From Hominenteromicrobium sp964531265 (GTDB taxonomy: Bacteria > Bacillota > Clostridia > Oscillospirales > Acutalibacteraceae): a stretch of 64,000 nt of DNA. Position 1 is the first letter of the stretch. Each line of letters begins with the position of its first letter. Both the position numbers and the translations under genes were made by a program. Positions 1 to 8,300 of this stretch are shown one piece after another. The stretch covers positions 1 to 64,000 of the forward strand of contig CAZHDW010000010.1 of the NCBI GenBank assembly GCA_964531265.1. Direction: 5' to 3'. A model generated the notes under the pieces. The model had not been told where the DNA came from. It saw only the letters and a list, made by a program, of their open reading frames with translations, and did not search any database.

Positions 1-54
1 CCTTGGACCGACCGGTTATGAGCCGGTTGCTCTAACCAACTGAGCTAATGGCCC
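1..54 (-). tRNA. tRNA with CAT anticodon (Met or Ile2), 3' part cut by window edge
   Basis: The reverse strand shows an acceptor strand starting GGGCCAT, a D-arm with AGCTCAGTTGG, and an anticodon stem ACCGG/CCGGT closing a seven-base loop CTCATAA. The anticodon CAT lies at 18-20. The T-arm and 3' acceptor strand fall outside the window. A CAT anticodon can mean elongator Met or Ile2 whose C34 is converted to lysidine; the visible half does not decide this. The lysidine synthetase gene tilS lies in the same window. Confidence 0.93.
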
Positions 55-79
55 TCATATGAGGTATCGACCGTTGATT

Positions 80-108
80 ATGATACCACATTCATTCTGA
101 AAAATCAA
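80..108 (-). promoter_or_regulatory. Promoter of the CAT tRNA
   Basis: On the minus strand a -35 box TTGATT (103-108) and a -10 box TATCAT (80-85) are separated by 17 bases, about 25 bases upstream of the tRNA 5' end. Spacing and position fit a vegetative sigma-A promoter. Confidence 0.6.
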
Positions 109-112
109 GAGC

Positions 113-133
113 AAAAATCAAATAAATTGATTT
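113..133 (-). terminator. Weak AT-rich terminator after the efp operon
   Basis: An AAATCAA/TTGATTT inverted repeat (115-121 and 127-133) is followed on the minus strand by five T. It lies about 70 bases downstream of the last gene of the efp operon. The stem is short and AT-only apart from one pair, so the call is tentative. Confidence 0.35.
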
Positions 134-199
134 TTTTCAAAATAAATGAAATCCGGGGGCACACTCAGCATGTACCCCACGGTACTCATTTAAATCGAA

Positions 200-631
200 T
201 TATTCCTCGTCTTCTACGTCTTCGAGGTCGAACTCCAGGTTTTCACCGCAGTTCGGGCAATCGATAGAGCCTTCCTCCAGCATACCGCTGTTCAGCTCAA
301 TTGTATCGCCGCAGGTCGGGCATGTGACTTCATAGTAGCAGTCATCATCGTCCTCATCCCACTCGTCATCATCACAATCGCAATCGCAGTCGCAATCACA
401 ATCGTCATCATACTCGTAGAAATCCTCCTCCAGATCGCCGAGATCCTCATCGATCTCATCAACCTGACCGGACAGCTCATCGTATGCATCCTCAAGCTCT
501 TCAACGGAGAGGGAAAGGTCGTCAAGCAGATCAACGATAGCGTTGAACAGCTTTGTCTCCTTAGCGCTCTGGTCAAGCTCAAGGCCTTCCATAAGACCGC
601 GGATATAAGCGGCTCTCTCGGAATTTGTCAT
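200..631 (-). CDS. Acidic zinc-ribbon protein, CD1247 N-terminal-domain type
   Basis: 143 aa, co-transcribed behind efp with a 50-base gap and an AAAGGAG site. The N-terminal half (about 1-75) is an acidic helical region with the pattern YIRGLMEGL and AIVDLLDDL known from Clostridia proteins named after CD1247. The middle is a run of alternating Asp and Cys plus poly-Asp. The C-terminus has two CPxCG knuckles (CPTCG and CPNCG), a likely zinc ribbon. No biochemical function is known to me; the neighbour efp hints at a translation link, which is only inference. Confidence 0.85.
   Translation of the reverse strand: MTNSERAAYIRGLMEGLELDQSAKETKLFNAIVDLLDDLSLSVEELEDAYDELSGQVDEIDEDLGDLEEDFYEYDDDCDCDCDCDCDDDEWDEDDDDCYYEVTCPTCGDTIELNSGMLEEGSIDCPNCGENLEFDLEDVEDEE
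374..403 (-). repeat. Hexanucleotide tandem repeat encoding (Cys-Asp)5
   Basis: Five consecutive six-base units of the type TGY GAY (read on the minus strand) encode alternating Cys and Asp inside the zinc-ribbon protein. The units differ only at third codon positions. Such a tract could vary in copy number by slippage without shifting the frame. Confidence 0.8.
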
Positions 632-681
632 AATGGGGTCGCTCCTTTCAAAATCGAGTTTAATTTTTAAAACAGGAGTAA

Positions 682-1239
682 TTATGCGCGCTCCATGTAC
701 TCGCCGGTTCTGGTATCGATTCTGATCATTTCGCCCTCATCGATGAACAGCGGAACCTTGATCTCTGCGCCTGTCTCGAGGACAGCCGGCTTAGTAGCGT
801 TAGTAGCTGTATCGCCCTTGAAGCCCGGATCTGTCTGAGTGATCTGGAGCTCAACAAAGTTCGGCGGCTCTACACCGAAAACATTGCCCTTGTAGGAGAG
901 AACCTTACAGACCATGTTTTCCTTAACGAACTTGAAGTTGTCGCCGAGGATGGACGGGCTGATCGGAGTCTGCTCGTATGTCTCAGCGTCCATGAAGTAG
1001 TACAGATCGCCGTCGTTATACAGATACTCCATATCCTTTCTCTCAATATAAGCAGTCGGATACTTATCGTTCGGGTTAAAAGTCTTTTCTGTCACAGCGC
1101 CGGAAATGACGTTGCGGATCTTGGTACGGACAAAAGCAGCGCCCTTACCAGGCTTAACATGCTGGAACTCGATGATGGAATAGACGTTGCCGTCCATCTC
1201 GAATGTAATACCATTTCTGAAATCGCCTGCGGTAACCAT
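682..1239 (-). CDS. efp: Elongation factor P
   Basis: 185 aa, full length for EF-P. The three beta-barrel domains are all present, ending in the conserved region IRIDTRTGEY. EF-P binds between the P and E sites and relieves stalling at polyproline. The modified lysine tip corresponds to K32 in the sequence HVKPGKGAAF; the downstream FVRTKIRN is typical. A TTGGAGGT site precedes the ATG by eight bases. It has its own promoter and is followed by the zinc-ribbon gene. Confidence 0.97.
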   Translation of the reverse strand: MVTAGDFRNGITFEMDGNVYSIIEFQHVKPGKGAAFVRTKIRNVISGAVTEKTFNPNDKYPTAYIERKDMEYLYNDGDLYYFMDAETYEQTPISPSILGDNFKFVKENMVCKVLSYKGNVFGVEPPNFVELQITQTDPGFKGDTATNATKPAVLETGAEIKVPLFIDEGEMIRIDTRTGEYMERA

Positions 1240-1276
1240 AGGTAAATACCTCCAAATAAATTGTCTGTTCTATTGT

Positions 1277-1304
1277 ATAATAGATTTTCCTGTTTTTCAA
1301 GCAA
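1277..1304 (-). promoter_or_regulatory. Promoter of efp
   Basis: Minus-strand boxes TTGCTT (1299-1304) and TATTAT (1277-1282) with a 16-base spacer sit about 40 bases upstream of efp, in the gap between the M24 peptidase gene and efp. Confidence 0.5.
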
Positions 1305-1337
1305 AAATCGCTTGGTTTAGATGATTTTATGAAAAAA

Positions 1338-2414
1338 TCAGAGAATAATAAGTTCCTTAGTGGATTTGGTCAGATTGCGGCAGCCGTTTTCGGTCACTGC
1401 GATCATATCCTCTATGCGCACACCGCACTTTCCGGCAATATAGATACCGGGCTCGACGGTGATGACCATGCCGGGCTCGGCAATGGTGGTATCGCGCTTG
1501 GAGAAGCCGGGCCACTCATGAATCTCAAAGCCAACTCCGTGACCGAGGCTGTGTCCGAAGGTATCCGGATACGGTGTCTCGATGATATCACGTGCGACCT
1601 TGTCGATATCGCAGCAGCGAACGCCGGCATGTATTGCATCGATAGCGGCAAGCTGAGCCTTAAGAACAGTGTTGTAAATATCCTTCTGCTCATCGCTGAC
1701 ATATCCGACAGCAACTGTACGTGTCATATCGGAATGATAGCCGTGCAGCATAGCGCCGGTATCCATTGTGATAAAGTCACCCTTTTTGATAACGGTATCA
1801 CCCGGAACACCGTGGCACTGTGAGCCATTTGTGCCGGTTACGACAATCGGATCAAATGCATTGCCGTCCGCACCGAGCTTTCTCATATAGAACTCTATTT
1901 CAAGAGCTACCTCGCGCTCTGTGACGCCCTCGTGGATAAAATCGAGGATATGTGTGAAGGTTGCATCAGTGATAGCCTGAGCATCACATATCTTCTGAAT
2001 CTCATCCTCGCTCTTGATTATTCTCTGGCTGCGTATAGCCTCATCCAGAGTAGTATCGAGCACTGCTTCGGCGCCGCAATCCTCGCAGATCTTCTCATAG
2101 CGCTTTGCTACGCCGTACGGCAGAGCAGCATACTCCATGTAAACGGATGCAATGCCGTGCTTTGTAAGCAGCTCTTTCATTGTCTCTTCAAGCGAGCGGA
2201 ACTCGACCACCTCTGCGCCCTGTGCCTTGGCGCGTGCAGCCTCCGCATAACGGAAATCAAGCATATAGTATGCCTTCTCTGCTGTCAGCAGCAGAACACC
2301 GTCTGAGGACGGGAATGCCGTAAGGTAATAGCGGTTCGGTGCAGAGAACACCACTGCCGCCTTTTTGGTATCACCGTTGATTATTTTCTTTGTAAGTCTT
2401 TCAATAGGATTCAT
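1338..2414 (-). CDS. Xaa-Pro aminopeptidase / dipeptidase, M24 family
   Basis: 358 aa, the usual size for PepQ/PepP-type creatinase-fold enzymes. It cleaves an N-terminal residue next to proline in the cytoplasm. The dinuclear metal ligands are visible: Asp in MDTGAMLHGYHSDMTRT, His in HSLGHGVG, Glu in TVEPGIYI and Glu in RIEDM. The N-terminal about 125 residues form the creatinase-type N domain. It lies between yqeG and efp, an arrangement frequent in Clostridia where a M24 peptidase precedes efp. Whether it is an aminopeptidase or a dipeptidase cannot be told from sequence. Confidence 0.93.
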   Translation of the reverse strand: MNPIERLTKKIINGDTKKAAVVFSAPNRYYLTAFPSSDGVLLLTAEKAYYMLDFRYAEAARAKAQGAEVVEFRSLEETMKELLTKHGIASVYMEYAALPYGVAKRYEKICEDCGAEAVLDTTLDEAIRSQRIIKSEDEIQKICDAQAITDATFTHILDFIHEGVTEREVALEIEFYMRKLGADGNAFDPIVVTGTNGSQCHGVPGDTVIKKGDFITMDTGAMLHGYHSDMTRTVAVGYVSDEQKDIYNTVLKAQLAAIDAIHAGVRCCDIDKVARDIIETPYPDTFGHSLGHGVGFEIHEWPGFSKRDTTIAEPGMVITVEPGIYIAGKCGVRIEDMIAVTENGCRNLTKSTKELIIL

Positions 2415-2461
2415 TTGAATACATCCTTTCTGAAAATATACAATTACATTCTCATACAGTT

Positions 2462-2971
2462 CTATTTTGTCAGGTCAAGCCTCAGCCTCTCATAGCGCGG
2501 CCTCAAGCGCTTTTCCAAACTTCTTTTAAACCTCACCGTCGGTGAAGTATCCGGAGCGAGCGGATCGAGCAGCACGGATTTCATGCCGCAGAGGTTAGCA
2601 CCGAGAATATCCGTGAATATCTGATCTCCCACCACAAGGCAATCCTTAACGCGGACACCCGCCAGCTTTTTCGCACGCAGATACCCAAAGGGTGAGGGCT
2701 TACACGCAAAAGAGATGAACGGCAGTTGGAACTTATCCGCAAACGGCGCGACGCGCTTTTCAAAATTATTTGATACGACTATCAGCTTAATGCCGTCCCC
2801 GGTCAGCCTCCTCGTCCACTCCACAACGCCCTCGAAGGGCTGCTGGGAGCCATGGGCCGCCATGGTGTTATCAACATCCAGAACGATAGCACTGACAGCC
2901 ATTGAACGCAGCATATCTGAAGTTAATTCTGTTAAGCAATGCAGCGTACCGGTTGGTCTAAACAGTGCCAT
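2462..2971 (-). CDS. YqeG-family HAD-IIIA phosphatase
   Basis: 169 aa from the chosen start. The HAD motif I is IVLDVDNTM near residue 26; motif II is VVSNN and motif III-like residues are VVGDQIFTDILGAN. The family (YqeG / PGP phosphatase-like) dephosphorylates small phosphoesters and is often found near ribosome genes. I chose the ATG at 2971 because GGAGGAA lies five bases before it; a longer reading frame opens 11 codons upstream without a good site. The gene lies between rpsU and the M24 peptidase. Confidence 0.9.
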   Translation of the reverse strand: MALFRPTGTLHCLTELTSDMLRSMAVSAIVLDVDNTMAAHGSQQPFEGVVEWTRRLTGDGIKLIVVSNNFEKRVAPFADKFQLPFISFACKPSPFGYLRAKKLAGVRVKDCLVVGDQIFTDILGANLCGMKSVLLDPLAPDTSPTVRFKRSLEKRLRPRYERLRLDLTK

Positions 2972-3010
2972 GCATCTTCCTCCATAAATCGGTTTGATTT
3001 CCATTTACAC

Positions 3011-3034
3011 AAAAAAGCGGGCAAACAGCCCGCT
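3011..3034 (-). terminator. Rho-independent terminator of rpsU
   Basis: Perfect seven-pair stem AGCGGGC/GCCCGCT (3016-3022 with 3028-3034), five-base loop, followed on the minus strand by six T. It sits 14 bases beyond the rpsU stop codon. Confidence 0.9.
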
Positions 3035-3047
3035 TCTTCACGTTAGA

Positions 3048-3224
3048 TTATTTGAACTTGCGCTTGCGAGCTGCTTCGGACTTCTTCTTGCGCTTAACGG
3101 AGGGCTTTTCATAAGCTTCTCTCTTGCGCACTTCCTGAATAACGCCCGCTCTGGCGCACTGCTTCTTAAAGCGTCTGAGCGCGCTCTCCAGAGATTCGTT
3201 ATCTTTGATTCGGATTTCAGCCAT
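3048..3224 (-). CDS. rpsU: 30S ribosomal protein S21
   Basis: 58 aa: starts MAEIRIKDNESLESALRRFK and ends with a Lys/Arg-rich tail, both typical for bS21, a small-subunit protein near the anti-Shine-Dalgarno end of 16S rRNA. The start codon is preceded by GGGAGGG six bases upstream. It has its own consensus-like promoter and a strong terminator, so it is probably a monocistronic, highly expressed unit. Confidence 0.97.
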   Translation of the reverse strand: MAEIRIKDNESLESALRRFKKQCARAGVIQEVRKREAYEKPSVKRKKKSEAARKRKFK

Positions 3225-3294
3225 CTATATCCCTCCCATCCGCCATAAGGCAGGGGTTTGTTTGTTGTGTTATCAGCACAAAATAACACAAATA

Positions 3295-3323
3295 ATTATA
3301 GTGGCAGAGGCTCTAAAAGTCAA
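3295..3323 (-). promoter_or_regulatory. Promoter of rpsU
   Basis: Minus-strand boxes TTGACT (3318-3323) and TATAAT (3295-3300), 17-base spacer. The implied 5' leader of rpsU is about 65 bases long. Confidence 0.8.
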
Positions 3324-3406
3324 GGACTTTTTATAGAAATTTGCAAAAAAACACTATATTTTTCAATTGAACGAAGCTTCAGCGGCTATAAAGGCCACTG
3401 TACGGC

Positions 3407-4402
3407 TCACAGCATATCCTTTCCGACCGGTTTCAGGAAGAGTGCTTCAAATTCCTCCCTGGTGTCGGAATAGGCCAAAGCCCACATCATCTTCGCTATA
3501 ACGGCCTCCGTCGTCATGTTAAGTGCTTCAAGCACGCGATATTTTTCCTTTATTATATGTCCTACCCGGTACACCGAAAGATTGCTGCCCTCGTGCGGCA
3601 CCTGCGTTGTTATCACCACGCGCACTCCGTTTTCCATTAGAGCCGCTATCTTCTCCTCAAAGGAATTATCCCCGTAATACGGTATGCCGCCCACACCGAA
3701 GCTCTCTATGACCACACCCCTGCAATTATGGATGATGTAGTCAAAAATGCTCGGATCCATTCCGGGAATTATGCGTATCGAAAGTATCTGCGGTACCATT
3801 TTGTCATAGAAGCAGACATCACCCGTCAGCTCATTGCGCTCATCTATATAGCACAAAAGCTTTCTGTCATAGAAAACTCCCACATCGGGAAAGTCAATGC
3901 TTGAAAATGCATCAAAGCTCTTTGAATGAGTCTTACGCGCACGTGTGCCGGCTATGACATGACTGTTAAACACAACATGTGTGCCGCACGCACGCGGATC
4001 CGCCGCATACGCAAACGCCTCATACAGATTGCGTCTTGCATCGCCGTCCGGCTCCTGTATCGACTTCTGTGCACCGGTAAATACTATCGGCTTACGATTA
4101 TTTTGTACAAGGTACGACAATGTTGCTGCTGCATAGGCCATGGTATCCGTACCATGCGTTATCACAAAGCCGTCGTACTGCTCATAGCTGTCACGAATGA
4201 TCTCAGAAAGGTGTATCCACTGCTTCCAGCACATATTCGTGCTGTCAAGGCTATAGGGCTGTATCGTATCGACGCTGCATATGTCCCTTATATCCGGTAC
4301 AGCGGCCAAAAGCTCTTCGGATGTAACCTCCGGTGTTAAGCCATCCTCCGTTTTTGCCGAGGCGATAGTGCCGCCCGTAGCAATAAACAGGATTTTTTTC
4401 AT
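3407..4402 (-). CDS. L-asparaginase, type I-like
   Basis: 331 aa. Hydrolyses asparagine to aspartate and ammonia. Both catalytic threonine motifs are present: TGGTIAS near residues 9-15 and THGTDTM near residue 83. There is no signal peptide, which fits the cytoplasmic low-affinity (AnsA-like) class. It is transcribed from its own promoter and is not tightly linked to neighbours. A glutaminase side activity cannot be judged from sequence. Confidence 0.93.
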   Translation of the reverse strand: MKKILFIATGGTIASAKTEDGLTPEVTSEELLAAVPDIRDICSVDTIQPYSLDSTNMCWKQWIHLSEIIRDSYEQYDGFVITHGTDTMAYAAATLSYLVQNNRKPIVFTGAQKSIQEPDGDARRNLYEAFAYAADPRACGTHVVFNSHVIAGTRARKTHSKSFDAFSSIDFPDVGVFYDRKLLCYIDERNELTGDVCFYDKMVPQILSIRIIPGMDPSIFDYIIHNCRGVVIESFGVGGIPYYGDNSFEEKIAALMENGVRVVITTQVPHEGSNLSVYRVGHIIKEKYRVLEALNMTTEAVIAKMMWALAYSDTREEFEALFLKPVGKDML

Positions 4403-4465
4403 TCTTCCACTCCCTCATCGACTGCGAAAAAGCCTTACGGCAGCTGCGCTTATAAACTCTTATTG

Positions 4466-4494
4466 ATTATACCCCACAGCCGCTTTATCCGCAA
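4466..4494 (-). promoter_or_regulatory. Promoter of the asparaginase gene
   Basis: Minus-strand boxes TTGCGG (4489-4494) and TATAAT (4466-4471), 17-base spacer, 63 bases upstream of the ATG. Confidence 0.65.
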
Positions 4495-4510
4495 GTATAA
4501 TTTCTCAAAA

Positions 4511-4548
4511 TAAAGGCACCGCCGGGCTCATGACTCTGCGGTGCCTTA
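4511..4548 (-). terminator. Terminator of the pyrH-polC operon
   Basis: Ten-pair stem AAGGCACCGC/GCGGTGCCTT (513-522 and 538-547 of 4 kb), followed on the minus strand by an interrupted T tract TTTATTTTG. It lies just beyond the methyltransferase gene that ends the operon. Confidence 0.7.
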
Positions 4549-4555
4549 TAGTGCG

Positions 4556-5314
4556 TTATCTCTTTTTTCTTGCAATTATTATGAACCTGTGCTGAATGTG
4601 CGGAATATACCCCGCCTTTTCACAGAGTTCGTCGAGCTTGAAGAGCTTTTCTGCGCATTTATCAACCGAAAAATCAGGGTATTCCCACGGCAAAACCTTT
4701 GCACGCCATACAACTACGCCAACGTCAAGGAAGCGATCCTGCAAGTAGCACTGATTCTTGTAATTGATCGAAAAACCGGCCTTTATAAAGCGCGGAAGCT
4801 CATTTTCGAGATTGAAGCTGAGATCATTATTCTGCTTTCCGCAGAGAAACTCCCTGAGCGCCGTACCGTTAGCTGAGCCCACCTGTTGCGTGATGAAGTA
4901 GCCGCCGGGCTTCAAGACGCGTCGAACCTCATCAAGGTTGTAATACTCCTGTCTGTTCAGCACGATGTCGAATTGTTCATCATCGTACGGAAGCGGCTTA
5001 TCATCCCACGACTGACGTACGGTAATTCCGAGCGGTGCAAGCTTTTCCTCGCACAGGCGCACATTCGGCTCCCAAGCCTCTGTCACGCATGTATTTTTGA
5101 ACGGATGCCCGAGCGAAAGCAATACCTCTCCGCCACCGGTGCCCATATCCAGCATCATGTTTTCCGGCTTTAAAAAATCATGCACCTTCTGCTTATAGCT
5201 CCACGGAAGCTCGTTTTCGACCGCTCTCCCTTTGATATGTGAAAAATCCCAGCCCTTCATTGCGGCCTCGGCTTCTTCCCTTTTCCACTCGGCAAGCTTC
5301 TGCTCCCTTGTCAT
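4556..5314 (-). CDS. Class I SAM-dependent methyltransferase
   Basis: 252 aa from the start chosen at MTREQKLAEW, which has GGGGAG nine bases before it. Motif I is LDMGTGGGE near residue 55 and the post-motif region LNRQEYYN resembles Methyltransf_11-type enzymes. The substrate is unknown. It starts 16 bases after polC and is the last gene of the long operon. In Bacilli rimP-nusA follow polC, so this gene replaces that usual neighbour. A role linked to translation or tRNA would only be a guess. Confidence 0.88.
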   Translation of the reverse strand: MTREQKLAEWKREEAEAAMKGWDFSHIKGRAVENELPWSYKQKVHDFLKPENMMLDMGTGGGEVLLSLGHPFKNTCVTEAWEPNVRLCEEKLAPLGITVRQSWDDKPLPYDDEQFDIVLNRQEYYNLDEVRRVLKPGGYFITQQVGSANGTALREFLCGKQNNDLSFNLENELPRFIKAGFSINYKNQCYLQDRFLDVGVVVWRAKVLPWEYPDFSVDKCAEKLFKLDELCEKAGYIPHIQHRFIIIARKKR

Positions 5315-5330
5315 TATCGTCACTCCCCTA

Positions 5331-8300
5331 TCAAAACAATGTTGTCTGACTGCTATCCGGCAGATCCTTAAGTGCGCCCGCATTGCGAAGCGTGTCGATT
5401 ACGGCGCTCGACACCTTGGCCTGCGACTGGAGCTCATCTATCGAGATAAAGCCGTTGCCGCTGCTGCACGCCTCATACAGGCTGTTTGCCGCGGATTCGC
5501 CAACACCCGAAAGCGACGAGAACGGCAGACGTATCTTTCCGTCCTCCACCAGGAATTTCTTCGCATGTGATTTTTCAAGGCTCACAGGCAGCAGCTCGAT
5601 GCCTCTTGCAAGCATTTCGTTGATTATCTGGAAGGTGGAATATGCCGCCTCCTCCTTTGCCGTTGCAAGGTGATCCTTCTGCTTCTGCTCCAGCTCCCTC
5701 ATGCGTCTCTGAACAGCCGCCTTTCCCTGTACGGCCACTGCGCCGTCAAAGTCCTCACTGCGCACTGTGAAATAGGCAGCGTAGTATTCGACGGGCTTAT
5801 GCACCTTATACCAGCCGAGTCTCAGGGTAGCTATCATATATGCCGCCGCATGAGCCTTCGGAAACATGTACTTTATCTTATAGCAGGACTCAATGTACCA
5901 ATCGGGAACATTGTGCTCCTTCATCGCTGCGATATGCTCATTTGTAAAGAGCTTTCTCGCGTTGCCCTTACGGGTTATCTCCATTATCTTAAACGCCATT
6001 TTCGGCTCAAGACCCTTTAACAGAAGATATGTCATGATACTGTCACGCGTACCGATAACCGTGGATATCGTGCAGGTACCGTCCTTGATAAGATCCTGCG
6101 CATTGCCTATCCAAACGTCGGTTCCGTGCGACAGACCGGATATCTGCAGCAGGTCGGAGAAGGTCTTCGGCTGGCCGTCTATGAGCATCTGACGAACAAA
6201 AGGTGTGCCGCATTCCGGCAGCGAAAAGGTTCCCGTCTGAGAGCCTATCTCCTCCGGAGTTACTCCGAGAGCCTCCGTGGAGGTGAACAGCGACATGACA
6301 GCCGGGTCACTCATGGAAACCTTCATTACCGGTATGCCGGTGTAATCCTCAAGATATCTGTAAATCGTAGGAACGTCATGTCCGAGCTCATCGAGCTTAC
6401 AAATAGTATCGTGAATTGAATGGAAGTCAAAATGCGTGGTTATGTTATCGGAGTTCTGGTCGTTTGCCGGGTGCTGAACCGGGCAGAAGTCATATACCTC
6501 CTTGCCCTTTGGCACAACGACCATGCCACCCGGATGCTGACCCGTCGTACGCTTTATACCGGTACAGGATATCGTCAGGCGCTTTTCCTCCGCCTTGTGC
6601 AGAGTTCTGCCGCGCTCCTCGGCATATTTCTTGACATAGCCATATGCGGTCTTATCCGCAACTGTGGATATAGTACCTGCCTTAAAGACGTTTTCGCGTC
6701 CGAACAGCGTCTCGGTGTATCTGTGTGCGCCGCTCTGGTATTCGCCGGAGAAGTTAAGGTCGATATCCGGCGTTTTGTCACCGTCAAAGCCAAGGAAGGT
6801 CTCGAATGGTATCGTATGTCCGTCGCGGTCAAGCTCCTCGCCGCACCTCGGGCATTTTTTCGCCGGAAGATCGAAGCCGGAAAGATACGAGCCGTCCGTT
6901 ATGAACTCACTGTACTTGCACTTCGGGCAGATATAATGCGGCTCGAGCGGATTGACCTCGGAAATACCGGACATCGTCGCAACGAAGGATGAGCCGACGG
7001 AGCCTCTGGAACCGACAAGGTAGCCATGCGCCTCACTGTCCGCAACAAGCTTCTGCGCCGTCATATACAGCACGGAGAAGCCATGCTTATTTATGGAGTC
7101 CAGCTCTCGCTTGAGTCTCTTCTCGACTATCTCCGGCAGAGGATCGCCGTATTTCGCCTTTGTTCTTTCCCATGTGATAGAGTTAAGCTGCTCCTCGGCA
7201 CCGTCGATAAACGGCGGGAACACACCCTCCGGTATCGGCCTTATCTCCTCTATCATGTCCGCAATCTTATTCGGATTTGTTACAACGACCTCATATGCCT
7301 TCTCAGCGCCGAGATATTCGAACTCCTTGAGCATTTCATCCGTCGTTCTCATATAGAGGGGGGCCTGCTCATCGGCATCGGAGAAGCCCTGACCAGCCAT
7401 CAGTATGGCTCGCGCCGAAGCGTCCTTGGGATCCTTAAAATGTACGTCACCCGTAGCAACAACGGGCTTGTTTAGCTTTTCGCCGAGCTTTACTATCGTT
7501 CTGTTATACTCCTTGAGCTGCTCAACATCGCAGGTGCCGTTTCGCACCATGAACATATTGTTTCCGAGCGGCTGGATCTCAAGATAATCGTAGTAGGAGG
7601 CTATCTCAACAAGCTTTTCCCACGGTGCATTCTGTGTCATCGCCCTGAACAGCTCACCTGCTTCACAGGCGGAGCCGAGTATAAGTCCCTCGCGGTGACG
7701 GTCGAGAACGCTTTTCGGAGTTCTCGGACGCTTATAGAAATAATCCAGATGTCCATAGGAAATAAGCTTATACAGATTCTTAAGTCCCACAAGATTCTTA
7801 ACGAGGATTATCTGGTGGTAGGTCGGCAGCTTTTTGGGGTCGCCGCCGGCAAGCGCCGTATTGATATCACTGATGTTCTTCGCACCGTGATCGTCACGCA
7901 GGCGCTGTAAAAGATTCACGAATATCTCGCCGAGCACTGCGGCATCATCACAGGCTCTGTGATGATTGAACGGCTTAAGCTTCAAATATTTGGCAACCGT
8001 ATCGAGCTTGCAGTTCTTGATATCCTTAAGCATGGCACGGCACATGACCACTGTATCGATATACACATTATCGAACGTCATGCCGTGTCTTTCACATACG
8101 GCACGGATAAAGGATGTATCAAAACCGGCATTATGTGCCACAAGCACAGCATTTTCTCCGCAGAAATCGAAAAAGCTCTTTACAGCCTCTTCCTCACTCG
8201 GAGCACCCTTGACCATCTCATCCGTGATACCCGTCAGCTCTGTTATCTTCTCCGGAATCGGCTTTTCCGGGTCAACAAAGGTATTGAAGCTCTCCAATAT

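Noticed and set aside
3038..3289. Longer open frame over rpsU on the same strand
   Set aside because: It is a different frame; the bS21 sequence with ribosome site and terminator occupies this place.
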